A stretch of 64,000 nt of DNA from the NCBI RefSeq assembly GCF_003665095.1, contig NZ_RCHV01000002.1:3594001-3658000 (forward strand). Direction: 5' to 3'. The DNA comes from Streptomyces sp. Z26 (GTDB lineage: Bacteria; Actinomycetota; Actinomycetes; Streptomycetales; Streptomycetaceae). This document shows, in pieces, positions 16,697 to 23,453 of the stretch. The notes under the pieces are model-generated. The model was not told the origin of the DNA. It made no database searches and saw nothing but the letters and a program-made list of their open reading frames with translations. The translations under genes and the position numbers were made by a program. Numbering within the stretch: the stretch's first letter is position 1; each line of letters opens with the position of its first letter.

Positions 16697-17412
16697 GCCG
16701 GGTCGGACCCGATTCCACGCAGGGGCACCGCCCGGCCACGGTCGGTGTGCGAACGGACGCCGGTCCAGGGGCCGTTGAGCTGTGCGGACCTCAGGAACCA
16801 GCCACCGGGCCCGCGCTGCTGGACGCCGTACGGGTGCGCCTGGCGGAGACCGGGGCCGAGCCGACCCCGGCACGGGTGGCCGCCGCACTGCGGTCGCAGG
16901 GGCGGCTGCTCGGGGACCGCGCGGTGCTGCGGGTGGTGCAGACGTTGCGTTCGGAGATGGTCGGCACGGGGCCGCTGGAACCGCTGCTGGCTGACCCGGA
17001 GGTCACCGACGTCCTGGTCACCGGGCCGGAACAGGTGTGGGTCGACCGGGGCGACGGCCTGGAACGCACCGGCATCCGCTTCCCGGACGCCGCGTCCGTG
17101 CGCCGCCTCGCCCAGCGGCTCGCCACGTCGACCGGGCGGCGCCTCGACGACGCGCGGCCATGGGTCGACGCCCGGCTGCCCGACGGGACCCGGATGCACG
17201 CCGTGCTCCCGCCGGTGGCCGTCGGGGCCACCTGCCTGTCGCTGCGGGTGGTGCGCCCCCGGGCCTTCCGGCTCGACGAGCTGATCGCCGCGGGCACGGT
17301 GCCGCCCGGCGGGGACCGGCTGCTCGGGGCGATCCTGAACGCGCGGCTGTCGTTCCTGGTCAGCGGCGGCACGGGCTCCGGCAACCCAGAACCGAGTTCA
17401 AGACACCCCTAG
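16693..17412 (+). pseudogene. tadA: TadA/CpaF secretion ATPase, 5' fragment cut by the prophage
   Basis: The N-terminal half of a type II/IV secretion ATPase that powers Tad pilus assembly. It contains the family's N-terminal region (LRSEMVGTGPLEPLLADPEV, FPDAASVRRLAQRLA, DARLPDGTRMHAVLPP) and runs to the Walker A segment SGGTGSG. There it leaves host sequence at 17383-17384 and reads nine prophage codons to a TAG at 17410-17412, giving 239 residues. The catalytic Lys, Walker B and the rest are missing, so no functional ATPase is made. The next part lies at 61776. Confidence 0.93.
17379..17384 (+). other. attL core of the prophage
   Basis: CGGCAA here corresponds to CGGGAA at the other end (61772-61777). 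With AA (17383-17384) as crossover dinucleotide, the deduced attB reads in frame through the P-loop codons (Gly-Lys-Thr-Thr). On the phage side, CACCCCTAG (17404-17412) is the inverted partner of CTAGAGGTG at 61748-61756, both 20 bp from AA. Confidence 0.8.
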
Positions 17413-17486
17413 GTGAATGTCACGGTGGGTCACCGGTCTCCGGAGTGACCGCCCTTGCCCGCAACACGCCCCTGACCACGTGAAAC

Positions 17487-17521
17487 GGCCCCGGCCGCGC
17501 GCGGTGGGCGCGGCCGGGGCC
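17487..17521 (-). terminator. Terminator at the left end of the prophage
   Basis: Perfect 14-bp inverted repeat (17487-17500 and 17508-17521) with a 7-nt loop, just beyond the stop of the last leftward gene at 17538. It would keep prophage transcripts from running antisense into tadA. Confidence 0.85.
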
Positions 17522-17537
17522 TCGTGCTCGGGAGAGG

Positions 17538-17780
17538 TCAGCTCGGGACGATGAAGCCGCGCCGCGCGTGCCCGCCAGCTGGCAGCGTCGGAGCGTTCTC
17601 CGCCTCGTCGATCAGCGCGTCAAGCACTTCGCCGGTGATGTCGCGGCGGAGCGCTGGCTCGGCCCGGTCGAAGATGGCCCACTCCCCATCCGGGTCGCCC
17701 GCGTTCACGGGCGCGGCAACCCCCGGCCGTCCCATGCGGTGCAGCATCCTCTGCACCCGGCACGCTTCGGCTTCGGTCAC
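17538..17780 (-). CDS. Hypothetical prophage protein (80 aa)
   Basis: It starts at GTG 17780, chosen because AAGGAGG lies 6 nt upstream; longer in-frame starts run into the neighbouring gene. A charged, probably soluble protein with an EVLDALIDEAE helix near the C-terminus. It is the last gene before the prophage left end. No family recognised. Confidence 0.65.
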   Translation of the reverse strand: MTEAEACRVQRMLHRMGRPGVAAPVNAGDPDGEWAIFDRAEPALRRDITGEVLDALIDEAENAPTLPAGGHARRGFIVPS

Positions 17781-17812
17781 GTCATCCCTCCTTGCCTCTG
17801 GTTCGGCAGACC

Positions 17813-18274
17813 CTACGCGCCCGACGTGACGGGCGGCTGCGGTGTCGGCATGGGCCGGATCGCGCACTCCGGCGCGTGCTGGCACTTCGCGGCGACCGGG
17901 ACGGCGCCGTCGTCGGGCGCGCGCCACAGCTCCGGGTCGACGGTGTACCCGGCCTGTTCGATCGCGGCGCGGGTCCGGTCGAGGATCGCCGGGTCGTAGT
18001 GCGTGGGGTCGTAGCCGGGGTGGTGGTCGACGAACCGGCCGTGGCGGGCGCACAGGTCGCGGTAGAGGGCGGTGTGCAGGATCAGGGCGTGCCAGCCCTC
18101 GTCGACCGTGCGGGAGGGCGCCAGGGGCAGGTCGTACTGGGCGCCGGCGGCCACGAACTTGGCGGCCTCGCCGACGACGCGCCGGGCGGTGGGCTCGTCC
18201 ATGCCGGGGTTGTTGTCGCGGATGGTGACCAGGACGCGGGTCATCTGGTCGGTGGAGAGCAGTGCATCGGTCAT
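17813..18274 (-). CDS. GRDP-like (glycine-rich-domain type) phage protein
   Basis: A 153-residue soluble protein with the pattern TVDEGWHALILHTALYRDLC...HGRFVDHHP. The W-H-x2-I-L-H-T, Cys and HHxP set resembles the GRDP-like family of conserved phage and bacterial proteins, probably metal-binding. A C-terminal CQHAPEC segment may be a second metal site. ATG start. Function unknown. Confidence 0.6.
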   Translation of the reverse strand: MTDALLSTDQMTRVLVTIRDNNPGMDEPTARRVVGEAAKFVAAGAQYDLPLAPSRTVDEGWHALILHTALYRDLCARHGRFVDHHPGYDPTHYDPAILDRTRAAIEQAGYTVDPELWRAPDDGAVPVAAKCQHAPECAIRPMPTPQPPVTSGA

Positions 18275-18360
18275 GTGCGTTCCTCTCTCGGTGGGTTGTG
18301 CTGTGCGGGTCCCGTGCGCGGCGTACGGCTACCGCTGTGCGCCGGGCACAGGGGCGGTCA

Positions 18361-18450
18361 TCAGAGGAAGATCGTCCTGTGGCAGTTGCGGCAGACCATG
18401 CGGTCGTTCCGCTTGTCCCAGTCGCAGGGCCTGCCGGTGACGCGGCACAT
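18361..18450 (-). CDS. 29-residue zinc-ribbon-like peptide
   Basis: It reads MCRVTGRPCDWDKRNDRMVC followed by RNCHRTIFL, with a C-x6-C and C-x2-C spacing suited to one zinc ion. GAGAGGAAG sits just upstream of the ATG at 18450. Its gene neighbours and its position in a tight leftward operon support expression. Function unknown. Confidence 0.55.
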   Translation of the reverse strand: MCRVTGRPCDWDKRNDRMVCRNCHRTIFL

Positions 18451-18578
18451 GAGCTTCCTCTCGGTCGGTGGGTGGTGCCCGCTCCCCGGCCGCGCGCGGT
18501 GGTCAGCGCGGCCGGGGGCGGGATGGGGTTCCGCCGCGCCGCGGGGGAGCACCACGGCGGAACCGATCTCGGGCCCGG

Positions 18579-18665
18579 TCAGCCGGGCGTGCTGTAGATC
18601 AGCAGCGGTATGAGCACCGCGGCGACGGCGGCCACGTACAGGACTTGAGCCACCACCTGCCTCAC
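18579..18665 (-). CDS. 28-residue hydrophobic membrane peptide
   Basis: It reads MRQVVAQVLYVAAVAAVLIP then LLIYSTPG, a single predicted membrane helix. The GTG start overlaps the stop of the upstream HTH gene by 4 bp (GTGA), the same coupling used by the other genes of this operon, which supports it being real. Confidence 0.55.
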   Translation of the reverse strand: MRQVVAQVLYVAAVAAVLIPLLIYSTPG

Positions 18666-19138
18666 CGCGGCCTCCCCTCCGTGGCTCGGCGCCGGGCGGG
18701 TAGTTCCTCGCGGAACGCCAGCCGGTACGAGCCGCGATCGAAGCGGAGCAGCTTGTCGAGGCTGGCCTTCCGCAGGTCCCGCACGGTGTGCGTCTGCCCG
18801 TCGACGAGGACCAGGTCGCCCACGCGGATCGAGTCGCAGTCGACCGTCAGCGGGACCCAGTCCGTACGCCCCGGGGGCGGCTCGGGGAAGCGCAGGGTGG
18901 ACGGCTTCGCGCGCGGCGCGGCCAGGTGCGGTTGGCGCGGCTCGCGGAGCGGCACGTCGGCCTCGGCCAAGAGCTTGTAGACGAGGTGCATGCTCCGGCC
19001 GGTGGCGCGGATGATTGCGGCGACGGTGTGCCCGGCGAGGTACGCGGCGACGACCTTGTCCCGTACGTGCGCCCGGTCTTCGCCCATCAGGCGGACGGTG
19101 GGCGGGATGCGCGGCACGTCCAGCGGCGCGGCCGTCAC
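18662..19138 (-). CDS. Helix-turn-helix protein of the left-arm operon
   Basis: 158 residues from GTG 19138. Residues about 20-60 (RDKVVAAYLAGHTVAAIIRA and following) form a resolvase-type helix-turn-helix like those of transposase and Hin-like DNA-binding domains. A C-terminal segment (IRVGDLVLVDGQTHTVRDLR) looks like a small beta domain. The GTG overlaps the upstream stop by 4 bp. Likely a phage DNA-binding regulator; target unknown. Confidence 0.65.
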   Translation of the reverse strand: MTAAPLDVPRIPPTVRLMGEDRAHVRDKVVAAYLAGHTVAAIIRATGRSMHLVYKLLAEADVPLREPRQPHLAAPRAKPSTLRFPEPPPGRTDWVPLTVDCDSIRVGDLVLVDGQTHTVRDLRKASLDKLLRFDRGSYRLAFREELPARRRATEGRPR

Positions 19139-19356
19139 CGCGTACCCCGTCGGGCGTCGATGTCGTCGAGGAGGCCGACGAGCCAGTCCGGGGCGTACGG
19201 GCCCGTGGCGCGGATGCGGGCGCAGGGCAGGCAGCCGTACGCGGAGCCGCCCGGACCGGACCCGGTCTCGACGATTGCGATGGTGACCCGTTCGTCGACC
19301 CAGGCGTGGCACCTGTCGCACTCCCCGCCCGGCTGGATGCCGCTCCCGGCGGTCAT
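19135..19356 (-). CDS. Small zinc-binding protein (73 aa)
   Basis: It has two CxxC pairs (CDRCHAW and CLPCARI) about 20 residues apart, the layout of a zinc ribbon, then a short acidic helix. ATG 19356 overlaps the upstream stop (ATGA), and its own stop overlaps the next GTG. Function unknown. Confidence 0.65.
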   Translation of the reverse strand: MTAGSGIQPGGECDRCHAWVDERVTIAIVETGSGPGGSAYGCLPCARIRATGPYAPDWLVGLLDDIDARRGTR

Positions 19357-19523
19357 CGGGTGACCGCCGCGGCGGCGGGGTGCGACGCCAACTCGGCGGC
19401 GAGTGCCGCCGCCTCCCCCTCGTAGGTGGCGTTCGCCAACTGCCGGGCGAGCGCGCCGCACACGTCGCACTCCGGCGCGGATTCGCCCTCCGCGGGGGCG
19501 GTCGAACTCGTATGGTTCTGCAC
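19353..19523 (-). CDS. First gene of the left-arm operon (56 aa)
   Basis: GTG start with AGGAG about 10 nt upstream. It contains one CDVC pair, then an Ala/Glu-rich helix. It is the promoter-proximal gene of the four- to five-gene chain ending near 18579. The chain is divergent from the XRE-TPR regulator, with repeats between them. Confidence 0.6.
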   Translation of the reverse strand: MQNHTSSTAPAEGESAPECDVCGALARQLANATYEGEAAALAAELASHPAAAAVTR

Positions 19524-19558
19524 GTCGATGCTCCTCGGAAGCGTCGGCCAAGCCCCGG

Positions 19559-19589
19559 ACCGTTCGCGCGGTCGCGGGGCACCGTTCGC
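19559..19589. repeat. Direct repeats between the left-arm operon and its regulator
   Basis: ACCGTTCGC occurs at 19559-19567 and 19581-19589, 22 bp apart (two helical turns), in the 145-bp divergent gap. The position suits operators for the XRE-TPR protein. Confidence 0.45.
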
Positions 19590-19656
19590 TCATGGAAGCG
19601 GCGCACGTGGGGTCCAGGGAGGTGCCCGGGGAGGGGCCAGAGGGGGGCCTGCGGGG

Positions 19657-19668
19657 TAGCTTGACCCC
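19657..19668 (+). promoter_or_regulatory. Leaderless -10 element of the XRE-TPR gene
   Basis: TAGCTT at 19657-19662 lies 6 nt before the ATG at 19669. There is no ribosome-binding site, so the transcript probably starts at or next to the ATG, as is common for Streptomyces regulators. Confidence 0.4.
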
Positions 19669-20922
19669 ATGCAGAACGCCGACCCACGCGAGCAGTTCGG
19701 CGTCTACCTGGCCGGACTCCGCAAGCGCGCGGGTCTCTCGCAGCGGTCGCTCGCCCTGCGTCTGTGCGCCGCGTCCGGGATCAGTACCCTCACGCGGAAC
19801 GAGGTGTCGCGGTGGGAGCGCGGCGGGCGCATCCCGGATGCGTGGCTGGCCGCGCTGGCGCACGTCCTCGGGGCGCCGCTGCGTGAGTTGGAGCAGGCCG
19901 CCGCGTACGCCCGTGGTGAGGGCGCGACGCTGCCGGGGGCCGCGGCCACCCTCGCGGACCTGCTGCCCGGCGGCGACACCCTGGAGCGTCTGTCGGTGCC
20001 CGCCGGTCGCCGGATTGCCCTCCCCGAGGTGCACGGGCTGGCGGCCCGCGTGCACGGGCTACGGCTCGCCGACGATGTACTCGCGGGCGGGGACCTGATC
20101 GCGCCCGCGGTCCGCGAACTCCGCTCGGCCGTACGTCTGTTCCGCGAGTCCAGCCACGACGAGGACACCGGCCGGGCACTGCTCGTGCAGATCGGGGAGC
20201 TGGGGCAGATCGCCGGGTGGATCGCGTCGGACGCTGGCCGCGGCGACGACGCGGAGCGCGCGTACGAGCTGGGGCTCACGGCGGCGCGGCAGGCCGGGGA
20301 CGCACCGCTGGTGGCACAGCTCGCCGGGAGCCTCGGCTACCACCTGTCGAACAACGGCCGTACGCGCGAGGGCCTTGCGCTGGCGACGGCCGCCGTCGTC
20401 GAGGCGGGCCCGGACGCCCCGGCGAAGACGCGCGCCCTGTTCTTCGACCGGGCCGCGTGGGCGCACGCGCAAGCAGGGCAGCAGCAGCCCGCCCTTCGCG
20501 CGCTCGGCCAGGCGCACGCCGCGCTCGACAACGCCGACGACGAGCCTGCCCCGTCGTGGGCGTACTGGGTGAACCGTGAGGAGTTGGAGGTCATGGACTC
20601 CCGCGTGTTCACCGAGCTGCGCCGGCCGCTGCGTGCCGTGCCCCTGCTCCAGGACGTGTTGGGCCGGTACGACGCCACCCACGCCCGGGAGGTGGCGCTG
20701 TACCGGTCGTGGCTGGCGGTGGCCCTGGCGGACGCGAACGAGCCGGAGCAGGCCGCAGAGCAGGCGCAGCACGTCATCGCTGCCTCGGGGGACATGTCGT
20801 CGGAGCGTACGACTGAGCGGGCCCGTGTCGTGCTCCGGCGCCTGGCGGACTTCGAGGACGTACCCGAGGTGCGCGAAGTGCTGACCGATCACGGACACCT
20901 GCTCGTGCCGGGGCCTGGCTGA
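19669..20922 (+). CDS. XRE-family regulator with TPR-like domain
   Basis: A 417-residue protein with an N-terminal XRE helix-turn-helix (AGLSQRSLALRLCA ... TRNEVSRWERGGRIP, residues about 20-60). A long helical region follows with repeated A-x7-G-x2-A units (ERAYELGLTAARQAGD, LGQAHAALDNADDE, AEQAQHVIAAS) typical of tetratricopeptide repeats. This architecture resembles Streptomyces regulators that sense peptides or partner proteins through the TPR part. It is the only plus-strand gene in the left arm, divergent from the accessory operon it may control. Confidence 0.8.
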   Translation: MQNADPREQFGVYLAGLRKRAGLSQRSLALRLCAASGISTLTRNEVSRWERGGRIPDAWLAALAHVLGAPLRELEQAAAYARGEGATLPGAAATLADLLPGGDTLERLSVPAGRRIALPEVHGLAARVHGLRLADDVLAGGDLIAPAVRELRSAVRLFRESSHDEDTGRALLVQIGELGQIAGWIASDAGRGDDAERAYELGLTAARQAGDAPLVAQLAGSLGYHLSNNGRTREGLALATAAVVEAGPDAPAKTRALFFDRAAWAHAQAGQQQPALRALGQAHAALDNADDEPAPSWAYWVNREELEVMDSRVFTELRRPLRAVPLLQDVLGRYDATHAREVALYRSWLAVALADANEPEQAAEQAQHVIAASGDMSSERTTERARVVLRRLADFEDVPEVREVLTDHGHLLVPGPG

Positions 20923-20938
20923 CCCCGGACGCGCCGAA

Positions 20939-20972
20939 GCGCCCCCGCCCTCCCGAAGGAGAGCGGGGGCGC
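20939..20972. terminator. Bidirectional terminator between XRE-TPR and lysis genes
   Basis: GCGCCCCCGC and GCGGGGGCGC arms enclose a second CTCC/GGAG stem around a CGAA loop, giving a long nearly perfect hairpin between convergent transcripts. Confidence 0.8.
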
Positions 20973-20990
20973 GCGTACGTATGCGGCGGG

Positions 20991-21272
20991 TCAGGGTTCG
21001 TCTGCCGTGCGGATCAGGTCGGCGTCGCCCGGGTCGGCCGGTTCCGGCGGGACCGCGCCCAACACGATGATCGCGGCGCGCAGTTGCCGTACGTACCGGC
21101 GCAGCGCCCGTACGAGCCGGGTCTGCTCGCCCGCCAGATCGGCCAGGGACTCCAGCGCCGTCCCGGCCGCCGCCTCCGCCGGGTCTCCGCGCCCCCGGGA
21201 GATCCACGCCACCGCGACCGCGACCACGCCGCCCACCAGGACGTTGGCGAAGCTGACCAGCTCAGATCCCAT
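20991..21272 (-). CDS. Small membrane protein of the lysis module
   Basis: 93 residues with one N-terminal membrane helix (about 7-25, FANVLVGGVVAVAVAWIS), then a basic/amphipathic helix. The ATG overlaps the upstream gene by 11 bp. As last gene of the endolysin-holin operon it may be an accessory lysis protein, but this is from position only. Confidence 0.55.
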   Translation of the reverse strand: MGSELVSFANVLVGGVVAVAVAWISRGRGDPAEAAAGTALESLADLAGEQTRLVRALRRYVRQLRAAIIVLGAVPPEPADPGDADLIRTADEP

Positions 21273-21747
21273 GGCGGCCGCCTCTCTCGGGCCCGGACGC
21301 CGCGGCCAGCCTGCACCGCACCAAGCTCAACTCGCGGCGCTGGGCGAGGATCTTCCGCGTCGCCGCCGCCAGGATCGCCAGCAGGCCCGGCGTCACCGCC
21401 CAGGTGATGCCGGAGTACCAGCCCTGCGGGTACGCGTCCACGGCACGCGCCGTGGTGTAGGCGAGCGCCCACCACGCGGGCGGGGCCGCCGCCGCGCCCC
21501 ACCCCCACCAGTCCCTCCGGCCGGGCCGGGTCGCGGCCACGACGGACAGGGCGCCGGAGGTGATCCACACGGCGCCCCACCCGGCGATCGGCATGATGTT
21601 GGTCAGGGCCTCGACGCCGCGTACGGTCCCGTACCGCGGGTCCTCGACGAGGCCGATGCCGTAGTTGATCCAGCCGAGCCCGCACAGCAGGAGGGCGGCG
21701 CCGCGGTAGCTCAGGCGGTGCCCCAGCCGCCGTACCGCCGCCCGCAC
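21262..21747 (-). CDS. Multi-spanning membrane protein of the lysis module
   Basis: 161 residues from GTG 21747, with about four hydrophobic segments (AALLLCGLGWINYGIGLV, IAGWGAVWITSGALSVVA, PPAWWALAYTTARAV, TWAVTPGLLAILAAAT). Its place right after the holin suggests a second holin or holin-like protein. A 174-residue in-frame version extends into the holin gene and is less likely. Confidence 0.55.
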   Translation of the reverse strand: MRAAVRRLGHRLSYRGAALLLCGLGWINYGIGLVEDPRYGTVRGVEALTNIMPIAGWGAVWITSGALSVVAATRPGRRDWWGWGAAAAPPAWWALAYTTARAVDAYPQGWYSGITWAVTPGLLAILAAATRKILAQRRELSLVRCRLAAASGPERGGRHGI

Positions 21748-21748
21748 G

Positions 21749-21973
21749 TCACACCCCCCGCGTACGGCGGGGGGTGTGCTTCGCACCCCATCCGGCGACG
21801 CCGGTGATGGCGGCCGGGACGAGCGCGAGCACGAACGGTTCGAGGACGTCCGGGAGGCTGCTGACCAGCCCGGCGTTGTCCTGGACGGCGGTGAGCATCG
21901 CGAGCAGGCCGGTACTCCCGAGGTACGCGGCCGCCGTGCTCGCCTTGACCTTGGTCTCGATCGGTTCGGACAT
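21749..21973 (-). CDS. Holin
   Basis: 74 residues with two membrane segments (AAYLGSTGLLAMLTAVQD and EPFVLALVPAAITGVAGWGA) and a basic tail (AKHTPRRTRGV). This is the size and topology of small actinophage holins that release the endolysin through the membrane. AAGGAG precedes the ATG. It lies directly after the endolysin gene. Confidence 0.75.
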   Translation of the reverse strand: MSEPIETKVKASTAAAYLGSTGLLAMLTAVQDNAGLVSSLPDVLEPFVLALVPAAITGVAGWGAKHTPRRTRGV

Positions 21974-21984
21974 GGGGTTCTCCT

Positions 21985-22911
21985 TCAGTCGACGAGGTCG
22001 AAGCCGTGCTTGCGGCCGAGCTTGGTGGCGGAGTCGCGGCCGGGGATGCCGTCGGCGCCCTCGCCCGGCTTCCGGCCGCGGTAGCCCAAGCGCTCCTGCC
22101 ACTCGGACGTCGCGGTCAGGGTGGCCGTGCCGAAGTGGCCGTCCAGGAGCTGCTTGGCGAGGAGGCCCTCATCGACGAGCGCCGCCTCATACGTACGGAC
22201 ACCGGAGTAGGTGACGGGCTGGCCCTTCGCCTTCGGGTTGGAGCGGGCGGCGGCGACCAGCTTCTTCAGCGACACCTTCGGGCGCTTCGGTGCCGGGAGC
22301 TGCGGCCGCGGCGTCGGCTTGCCCCCGAGTCGTTCCGCGATCCGGTCGCGCATCCCGTCCATGCCGAAGCCACGCGGGTCGACCTTGCCCGGCTGCCACT
22401 CCAGATGCCCGAGCACGGATGCGGCACTCCAGCCGTGCGCCCGGCAGAGCGCGGCGGCGGCCTTCTCGATGGCCTCCAGCTGGGCCGCCGGCCACGGGTC
22501 CTCGCCGTCCCCGAGGTTCTCGCACTCGAAGCCGTAGAGACGGGAGTTGCCGTCGGTGTTGGCCTCGTCATCGCGCGGCAGATCCCGTTCGGCGATCACC
22601 GCGCGCAGTACGTCGTCGTCCCCGAGGCCCGCGTGGTTGGCGCGGCCGTACCCGACGACGTGCACCGTGCCGTCCTTGGTGATGACGCCGTGGCAGAGCG
22701 GGCCGGGCAGGCTGGAATAGCCGTCGCGGCAGATGTCGACCGTGCGCTGGGAGCCCTTGGTCACGGTGTGGTGGATCACGACGCCGTGGACCGGGCCCCA
22801 GGCGCCCTGCTTGTTGCGGTTGTGCCGCGCGGCGTCCCCGACGACCTTGACGGTGACGCCCTCGTCGCGCATGGCGTCGACGAAGTTGGTGAAGGTGAGC
22901 GGTGTGGCCAT
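21985..22911 (-). CDS. Endolysin: N-acetylmuramoyl-L-alanine amidase with C-terminal binding domain
   Basis: A 308-residue protein. The N-terminal amidase_2/PGRP-like domain has VVIHHT (His47-His48), GFECEN and LGHLEWQPGKVDP, giving the zinc His set and catalytic Lys region; it cleaves the MurNAc-L-Ala bond of peptidoglycan. After a Pro/Lys-rich linker the C-terminal ~70 residues (GVRTYEAALVDEGLL, HFGTATLTATSEWQERLGY, DGIPGRDSATKLGR) form a peptidoglycan-binding domain. No signal peptide, consistent with holin-dependent release. ATG 22911. Confidence 0.92.
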   Translation of the reverse strand: MATPLTFTNFVDAMRDEGVTVKVVGDAARHNRNKQGAWGPVHGVVIHHTVTKGSQRTVDICRDGYSSLPGPLCHGVITKDGTVHVVGYGRANHAGLGDDDVLRAVIAERDLPRDDEANTDGNSRLYGFECENLGDGEDPWPAAQLEAIEKAAAALCRAHGWSAASVLGHLEWQPGKVDPRGFGMDGMRDRIAERLGGKPTPRPQLPAPKRPKVSLKKLVAAARSNPKAKGQPVTYSGVRTYEAALVDEGLLAKQLLDGHFGTATLTATSEWQERLGYRGRKPGEGADGIPGRDSATKLGRKHGFDLVD

Positions 22912-22978
22912 GATCAGCCCCCTTCCAGGGCAGGGGTGAGCACCCCGGGCCGGTGTGGCGCGGGGAGTTGAGGAGGGG

Positions 22979-23440
22979 TCAGGCGTACGCGGTGACGTCC
23001 ACGTACGCGCCCGCCGCGACGAGCAGGGACGCGGTGACGCGCACGGTGAGCCCGGCTGGCGTACGACTGCCCGGCACCACGGTGAGCGCAGCGCGGCCGA
23101 CGAGCCCGGCCCCGGCGACCGCCTCGACCCGGTAGCTGGCCGACGGCATCGGCGACGACCACGCGACGGGCTGGTCGTAGACCGCGCCGACCGCGATCAG
23201 CGGCAGCGGCATCAGCGCGCGGCGCAGCGTCACGGCGGCCGTCTCGGCGGCGGGGATCGCGGCCGGGTAGGCGATGGCCATGCCGGGCATCACGATCGCG
23301 CGCCCGTACCCGGCAGCGTCCGTACCGAGGGTCGCGTTCAGCTCGTCGGCCGCTGCGAGCGCGGCGTCGAGGTCGGTGTAGATGTGCGGGGACCCGGCCA
23401 CGCGGTAGCAGGCCATGACCTGATCACGGGAGAACGCCAC
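22979..23440 (-). CDS. Minor structural protein downstream of the tail spike
   Basis: 153 residues, GTG 23440, Ala-rich with beta-strand-rich C-terminal half. No recognised domain. It lies between the tail-spike and endolysin genes, where small receptor-binding accessory or spike-associated proteins are usual. Confidence 0.55.
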   Translation of the reverse strand: MAFSRDQVMACYRVAGSPHIYTDLDAALAAADELNATLGTDAAGYGRAIVMPGMAIAYPAAIPAAETAAVTLRRALMPLPLIAVGAVYDQPVAWSSPMPSASYRVEAVAGAGLVGRAALTVVPGSRTPAGLTVRVTASLLVAAGAYVDVTAYA

Positions 23441-23453
23441 GAGTCGCCCCCTC

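Noticed and set aside
17379..17384. tRNA gene as integration target
   Set aside because: No tRNA-like sequence at either end; the flanks are tadA codons.
21749..22102. 117-residue version of the holin
   Set aside because: The added N-terminus is a shadow of the endolysin gene, and AAGGAG points to the ATG at 21973.
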